Below, in pieces: positions 57,559-64,000 of a stretch of DNA of 64,000 bases. The first letter of the stretch is position 1; every line of letters starts with the position of its first letter. The position numbers and the translations under genes are program-made. The DNA comes from Notholithocarpus densiflorus (lineage: Eukaryota; Streptophyta; Magnoliopsida; Fagales; Fagaceae), in the NCBI GenBank assembly GCA_030021035.2, contig JARYZH020000092.1, positions 248,001 to 312,000 of the forward strand. The letters are read 5' to 3'. The notes below the pieces were generated by a model. The model saw nothing but the letters and a program-made list of their open reading frames with translations. It had not been told where the DNA came from and did not search any database.

Positions 57559-58240
57559 CAGATATACTTTACAAAGATTCATCAAAAAGATATACTTTAC
57601 AAAGATAACTTTCGTAAAATTTTCTCATTGTATTTTATGAATGAGTACAAGCTGCTCTTATATGGTGATTTTTAAACACATCTACAGCATCATTTAGATG
57701 ATGCAGTTGGTCACACGAGCCGTTAATTTACTAATTAATTAATAATAGCACACAGCAATATCAGTTGACTTTCGATCTTATTTGATTTTAACAAATAGTA
57801 ATGTTAGGGATAACTTTTTCACGACATTTTTGATTTATTAAATTAATAAATTGTGATTAGAATAACATCACTTTCATTTAGATTTATCTTCAACGTCATT
57901 TTTATTATACACGAAGCAATGTTAAAAAATATTGTCTCCGCTTATTGATTAACTAAATGTGTTGAGAAACACAATTTTGTCACATGATGAATAAAACATT
58001 TCCCCATCACCATAATGTCATCTCAACTCTCAACGCCCAGGCAGACACAGGTAGGTATTAGACTCTATAAATCTCTTTCATAGATCATACATCCATAAAC
58101 TAAACTGTGAGAACTGACAAAAGATTAGCTCATCCATTTCAGTTAACTTTTCCTGCAGCATATTGTTTTGGCTGCCTTTTTTTGCCAAACAGCATGATTT
58201 TTGGAAATATTTAAGAAGAAAAAGTATTGGGTCAATTGGT

Positions 58241-58434
58241 CAAACTTATTTAGTTATGTAGTATATTTTTTGGAACTCGAGTTTGTTCCAAGTGAAACTC
58301 AAGTTTACCAAACTCAAGTTCCAAGTATTATGACAATCTTATCAAACATAATGGTCGGAAGAGTTTGGTAAACTCAAGTTTTACTTGGACAAAATTGAGT
58401 TTCAAAAATGTGCTACATAACTAATTAAGTTTGG
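58241..58434. mobile_element. Long-stem foldback element
   Basis: Arms 58241-58315 and 58361-58434 are inverse copies of about 75 nt (for example CAAGTTTACCAAACTC against GAGTTTGGTAAACTCAAG) around a 45-nt loop. It codes for nothing. It is most simply a MITE; a young small-RNA hairpin is an alternative. Confidence 0.75.
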
Positions 58435-60001
58435 TCAGGTGCTATTTAGCAAAGTTTTCCTTGTTTTGGCCCTTTTGGTTTTGCTGACAAGTCATTCTTG
58501 GTGATTTTTTATTAATTTATTTTTTAAGAAACTTCTTGGTGAGAATTTAAATAGTGAGTTTTACTGTAAAAATAAAAAATAAATAAGTAAACCATGTAGA
58601 CAAATTACCATTGAAAAGAAAGGCCACCAAAACTGAAACTGCTAAAATACTGTATTTTGTGCTTAACTAATCACTGTAGTCTGTAAGTCATCAGGATTAT
58701 ATTCTAGAACATATGTTGCATTTTAATTTAACTTATCTCAGTCATGAATTAGTATTGCAATATTTGAGCTAAGACCTATCCTAATTTTGTCCATTTCTTT
58801 ACTATATACGTCAAGCAAGATAAGAAAATCATTATGACTTTTAGAAGGAGCTTCTTTTTGGTCATTTTATAATCAATACGTAGCTACATAAGCAAGCATC
58901 AATTTGCCCACTAGAGCAATATTCTTCTATTAATATATATATATATTAATGACTTGGCTTCTTGCTATTCATAGGCAGTGAACAATCAATGGGGGACTCT
59001 TTATTTTTTTAAGAACTTAGAGATAACCTCGGTTGGATGTTATTACTTGGGTACCTGGAGTTTATTATAATATCTTCCTAAGAAGAATGGATTCATTTTG
59101 CACCATTTTTATCAAAATCAGGACAGAGCAGTTTGTGAGTCTCTTTCACCAATTATTGCCTCTTTTTATATAAACAAGTTGGCTGACATTGTACCTCGAA
59201 GGTCAGATATTACTAATATGATCAAATAGAAATTCAATGAAATTTATTTTGTTTTTTTCAGGAATGCGTTCCCTCATTCTATTGCAAACAAAATTTGTTA
59301 TATCACCAGCTTGCCAGTCATATCTTCTTGTTTATTGAATAAAAATTTTCAGTAATCATGTGATTAACCTAGTCACAGTAATATTTCTCCTAATTGCAGA
59401 GATTCAATTAGAGAAACGGTCCTTATAATAAGTAGATTAAAATCATTAAACTAGTTGTACTCTAGGTGAAACTTTGTTTATTATCAAAATTTGAATAAGT
59501 TTAAATTACTTTTTTTATTTTTAAAATTCTATTAAAGTTTGACAAAAAAAAAATCATTTTTCATTTTAAATTTTTTTAATTATATATCATATTTTTAAAT
59601 TTTGGCAAAATGGAAAACTCAATCTTAAATGAATTTCATTACATGGTTGATCCTAACTAATCTGTTAATGATTTATAACCAACCCCAACAAATTTGGGCT
59701 AAGGTTTGGTTGTTATGTATTCTTTTCCAATATCCTATTTTTATACATAATTATACTATTTGTTAATTCTTAATTTCACATGTCATTTTTTTTTTATACT
59801 TCTACTAATGATATTTTCATTCTTGAATCAACTCACTCTTTCTCATTGGTTCATTAGTCGCTCTCCTTTGAACATGCACAAACCATCTGAAACGATTACC
59901 CCTATCTTTAAGTGAATTTCCTCATTTTGATTCCTATCTTTCCGTGTATTTTCACTTATTCACCTTAATATTGTTATTTTCAACTACACTTATGTAATTA
60001 A
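58435..60001. other. Gene-free AT-rich spacer
   Basis: No coding sequence, tRNA or clear element recognised. Confidence 0.4.
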
Positions 60002-60175
60002 ATTTTTTTTTTTTTTTAGAGAGTTTCAACCTATGGTGTCCGCTTCTGATGATAGCTCTTTATTATTAAACCAAGACACTAATCAATTTTTGGTGTAGGC
60101 GGAGATTGAACCACAGATCTCTTATTCAACCATCATAGATTTTACTAGTTGAGCTAACCGGAACTCACCACTTAT
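60002..60175 (-). mobile_element. tRNA-derived SINE
   Basis: On the minus strand it begins near GTGAGTTCCGG, has an A-box GTTAGCTCAACTAGT, then a B-box GGTTCAATCTCC about 45 nt later. It carries a body ending AACTCTCTAAAA and a long A tail (the plus-strand T run at 60003-60019). Confidence 0.8.
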
Positions 60176-62004
60176 TAATTAATATGTTACTTCTTAACAA
60201 CCTAACATTCAATAACATAGAGCAAAATTGGTCTTATAACAACCTTATAAAAATTTCCCTTTAACTTAATAGGTATTCTATAATTACACAATACTCTAAA
60301 TATGCTTCTCAACTCTATCCATCTCACTCTTACCCTATGATTCACATCTTCTTCAATCTCTCCATATTTATGAATTATTGATCCAAGATTTCAAAAGTTC
60401 TCTTTAGTATCTCTTAACCATCAAGTGTTACAATTTCTTCACCTTTGGTTCTACTTTTACTACTTATATTCCATATTCTATGCTTTAATCCTACTTAATC
60501 AAAGTCTTTAGATTGCGGCTTATAATTTGACATATAGGGCCCGCTTGGTTAGGCATTTTGGGAGATTAAAATAGCGTTTTTAAAACTCAAAACTTTGTTT
60601 TGCAAACACAACTCCTCATAACTTTTTTTTACAAACGCTTATTTTAAACTCAAAATACAATTTTCCAACAGCTTATACAAACGCACCCTTACTCCACTTC
60701 TAGTTTCATTCAATAGAACAATATCATCTAAAAAAAAAAAAAGGTATACATCAAGTGATTTCCTCTTGAATTTATTTAATGAGCTTATCATATATCACTA
60801 GTGCAAAGAGATGTGTACTTAATGACTATCCTTATTACAAACCGATAGTAATATGAAACTTATTTGGGATGTCTCGACTCGTGCTCATACTAGTAACAGC
60901 TTAATATAATTTAAACAATTTTTTCTTTTTTCAAAGCTTACAATATAACTTTTAGAGACCCTATCATATGCTTTCTTAATGCCAACAAAAATCATATCAA
61001 GTTCTTTACATGCTTTTTTATATTTTTTTCATTAGGCATCTAAGTAAGGAAATAGCTTCTATAACATATTCTCCTAACATAAAACCAAATTAAATCCCTT
61101 ATATTGTTGTTTCATATGACTTAATCTATGTTCGATCACATTTTCCCTAAATGCCATCATGTGACTCATACCTTTAATTTCACGATAATTTGTATAGTTT
61201 GAATATCTCCCTAACTCACTAGGAATTTTGTTTACATTTGAAATATTATTGAAAATATTTATCAATTAGGATACACTCACATTAACCAAGCACTTTCAAA
61301 TTCTTCAAACGATCCTCTTTAATGTGTCATTTAGTTTGATTATCCTAATTCTTTGAACAATCCTATAGTTTCTATTCTAAATTGGATTACACAATTTGTT
61401 CCAATCTTTTGCATCGCTTGTAAGATAAATTTAGAGTTGCGGAATAAAATAAACATACCTCTAGTCATAATTATTTAAGTGATTGGAGAAAAAGAATACT
61501 CACTATATGATAGTGTATATAAAAGGGTCTTATAGTCTATGGTCTTTACCTCACACATTTCTTTTTCATGAAGACAGGCTATATATATAGGCTAGACTAT
61601 GGACCTTTCTAAATTAAGATTTGTTCCATAACTCTCCTTCCATCAAGGAGTTTAAAACTTGTAACTTCAAGGTGTTTATTAATCAAAAGGGTTATACCAA
61701 TTGAGAGTTACTTAGAAATTGTTATTAACCATAACATTTTTCACAAATAAAATCTTTAAGACATGAGTTTTCATTTATCACTTAAATGTGGGCCATATAA
61801 AATTCTCCTTAGGAGATATAATCCTACATTGCTTCCATTAAACAAAAAAGCTAAATAAACTTTTTCATCTTTCCTTAATATGTTCTTCTTGAACTACAGT
61901 TTTTAATCTTAATCTTTAATACACTAGACACTATTCAAATCTCTTATTTACATCTCCTTTATCTTAGCAAGTTTATAAATATTCATTCCTCCATCCATCG
62001 AGAA
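60176..62004. other. Gene-free spacer
   Basis: A stretch at about 60539-60690 (GGGCCCGCTTGGTTAGGC to ACAAACGCACCC) looks like a small DNA-transposon remnant. The rest has no recognisable gene. Confidence 0.4.
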
Positions 62005-62184
62005 GGTATTTGATATCAAATGATATTATGTCAGCGGTATCAAAATCCAAAAAGTATAAAAAAGGTTAGCAAAAAATAACTACCTTACTAACAAATGAAA
62101 AACCTGTTAGTGAGTTGTTATTTTTGTACACATGTGTCTCATTTATTAGATTTTGATACAGATAATATAGTATCATTTTATACA
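62005..62184. mobile_element. MITE-like foldback, about 180 bp
   Basis: TGATATTATGTCAG.GGTATCAAAATC on the left pairs with GATTTTGATACAGATAATATAGTATCA on the right, and inner parts also pair (AAAAAATAAC with GTTATTTTT). Confidence 0.65.
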
Positions 62185-63334
62185 AAATAAATTTTCCTAT
62201 TAATCAGCCCCATTGTTAATCTAACTAGTATGTAACCCATGCTTACGCACGAGAATGATGAATTGTAGTGGTGCTATTAATTTTAGCTTGGGTTATTAAA
62301 CATATAGGACATTAGTTAAAATGGTTTTTGGAGATACTAAAATGGTTTTTCCTTGCCATTTTCATGGTATTGGCTATGTCAAGTTTCTCATTACACTGCT
62401 ATTAAGTATATAATTTTGAAAATCACTACTGAATACTACATATACAATATCAATTCACAATCTTTCTATGAAATTCTACTAAATACAACACAAAATAAAA
62501 GAATAAATTGATTCAATAATATCTCCTAAATTGAATAGAGGTGCATGTGATCATTCAGCTCAATTACAGTTTGTTATGTCCAAGATTTCTGCATACAAAA
62601 TATCTGGATAGAAACAACGTAAAAAAATATGCTACTTAATTTTGAGAAAAAATAGCAGCAAAAATCTAAACAATCTAATTTGTATAAAGCAAAAAAGACT
62701 AAAAGAAAATTATCTAAGATGTCAAGAATAGGCTTGATTGTTTGTATTTACCACCTACTCATCATAAGCTTGACATCTACACCACCAATTGAAAAAACTT
62801 ACCAAATAATAATATGTCAAAATTAAAAGACAAAAAAAAAAAAATGAGACAATGAATAAATATTTAGCTCAGTTGACATCTTGAATAGATGACTTATGAA
62901 GTCACTTAAGTCCATTGGCCTTTATAAAATCCATTGAAAGAATATTCATTAACATTTTATAAGAAATAAAAGAAAAGAATTTTGTATTAACGAAACAGTT
63001 CAATAACATAGATAAAACAATTTCACTAGTAATTATTCCAAAATTACCCACATGACTATGTTTCAACAATTTTTGGAAAAGAAACTGCAAAATTTTCTAT
63101 GGCCATCCCTATTCAATCAAACCAAACAAATAGATCATCATTATTAAAAGAATTAAGGGTGTGTTTGTTTGGACGTGAAATAATTTGGATGGAAAACTTT
63201 GGATAGAAAATGGGAAGGGAAACTTTTTTGGAGTGTTTTTTTTTTAGAAACCAACCTGAAAGTCCAGAAAGGAGATTTATTGAAAAACTTGGAAAAACTT
63301 AAGGGACATTAGCAAAAACCAATGGGTCTATTTC

Positions 63335-63560
63335 CCCAGGCATGTCTTCGAGCTAGACTTGTAGTTCTAAACCAGTTCTAGCTTTCTTTGCCAAAACATC
63401 GGTAACTTTATTACAAGAACGATTAACATGATAGAAATCACTAAAGTTCAAAGCAGACAAATGATGGATGATATTGTCTATAATATGGCCATAAGAAGAA
63501 AAATCCAACACTTGATTGCTTGAATCACCACAATAGCATCACCTTTGAACACAACCTTAC
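63335..63560 (-). pseudogene. RNase H-like (RVT_3) fragment of a LINE-type retroelement
   Basis: Minus-strand reading gives SSYGHIIDNIIHHLS, then FYHVNRSCNKVTDVLAKKA, the C-terminal part of the RNase H-like domain common in plant LINE relics, then a stop. A one-base shift separates it from the preceding GDAIVVIQAI piece. There is no reverse transcriptase in the window. Confidence 0.65.
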
Positions 63561-63885
63561 GGTGTGTTATGGGCAATCTCTGTCACCTTCGAACACAGCA
63601 TTAGAGCCACCTTCCTGTGGCCATGGTTTTCTGTCCTTACGGTGTGTTTAAGAGCAATCTTTGTCTTCTTCAGTGTTTCTTTGCTGTGTTCATCTTCTTT
63701 GGCTTCTCATTGTTGCCGCCAAAACTCTCCGGTCTAGTCATGTCACCATTAGAAGTTGCATCAACATTGCAAGACCATTGCCTTCCTCAAACCACCGTCA
63801 TAGAGCCAAACTTCATTCAAGAGATCTTCTCAACCTTATCAAATCTCAAGGTTTCATCGAGCTTCCACCTTGAGTTTGAGAGGGG

Positions 63886-64000
63886 TGTTAGAGATATATT
63901 AGCCCATTAGCGATAGGCTCAAGCCTAATTCTACTTTGTGTGCAAGTCAAGTCTCCTACTTATATTAGAAGTCTATTAGTCTAGGGTTTAGTCTACTATA
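63886..64000 (+). mobile_element. Start of an LTR, preceded by a polypurine tract
   Basis: TGTTAGAGATATATTAGCCC begins at 63886 and is directly preceded by GAGTTTGAGAGGGG, which looks like a polypurine tract. That arrangement suggests the 3' LTR of a Copia-type element. The LTR runs past the right edge. The internal region upstream (about 63.6-63.88 kb) holds only short frames of unclear origin. Confidence 0.6.

Noticed and set aside
63617..63910. 97-codon open frame near the right edge as a gene
   Set aside because: It runs into the LTR at 63886 and has a composition typical of retroelement interior; no domain was recognised.
1..64000. CRISPR arrays, operons, phage or bacterial defence systems
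   Set aside because: The window is plant nuclear DNA with spliced genes; the tandem arrays lack spacer-like unique segments and have no associated genes.

Overview
This is eukaryotic nuclear DNA from a flowering plant. Genes are broken by GT-AG introns, the base composition is AT-rich, and transposons fill the introns and spacers. Four protein families that I recall well from Arabidopsis can be rebuilt exon by exon: MIA40, the PP6 catalytic subunit, an oligopeptidase B-type protease and a BRO1-domain protein. A woody eudicot fits the repeat style, and I lean to Fagales, but that lean is inference only.

Layout: (1) 1-882, end of an LTR retrotransposon, minus strand. (2) 972-2421 (-), 5' half of MIA40; its last part lies beyond the left edge. 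(3) 3014-7682, a Mutator-like transposon with about 300 bp terminal inverted repeats and a decayed FAR1/MULE transposase; it carries an opposite-strand copy of a piece of its own transposase. (4) 8363-11706 (-), a complete 129-residue G-patch protein gene. (5) 11655-16580, a duplicated intergenic block: the G-patch exon 1, the spacer and the PP6 leader occur twice, with an AT-rich 'ttgcaata' repeat array at the junction. (6) 16644-23954 (+), complete ten-exon PP6 catalytic subunit (303 residues). (7) 26147-28030 (+), an oligopeptidase B copy cut off before its catalytic domain. (8) 28.7-35.9 kb, transposon-rich spacer with further 'ttgcaata' arrays and a solo LTR with a perfect 5-bp target duplication. 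(9) 35.9-46.8 kb, a second copy of the PP6 3' flank followed by the complete oligopeptidase B gene (38530-46780). (10) 47510-56209 (-), complete eleven-exon BRO1-domain gene, with an intronless methyltransferase-like gene (48278-48973, +) nested in its ninth intron. (11) 56.2-64 kb, mostly gene-free: foldback elements, a SINE, a LINE RNase H fragment and the start of an LTR.

The genes look like ordinary housekeeping loci and form no operon-like system. The notable story is structural. The PP6 gene is flanked on both sides by local duplications, each leaving broken gene pieces. The two oligopeptidase B copies differ reciprocally in introns: each has one short intron that the other lacks. The full-length copy may make two N-terminal forms.
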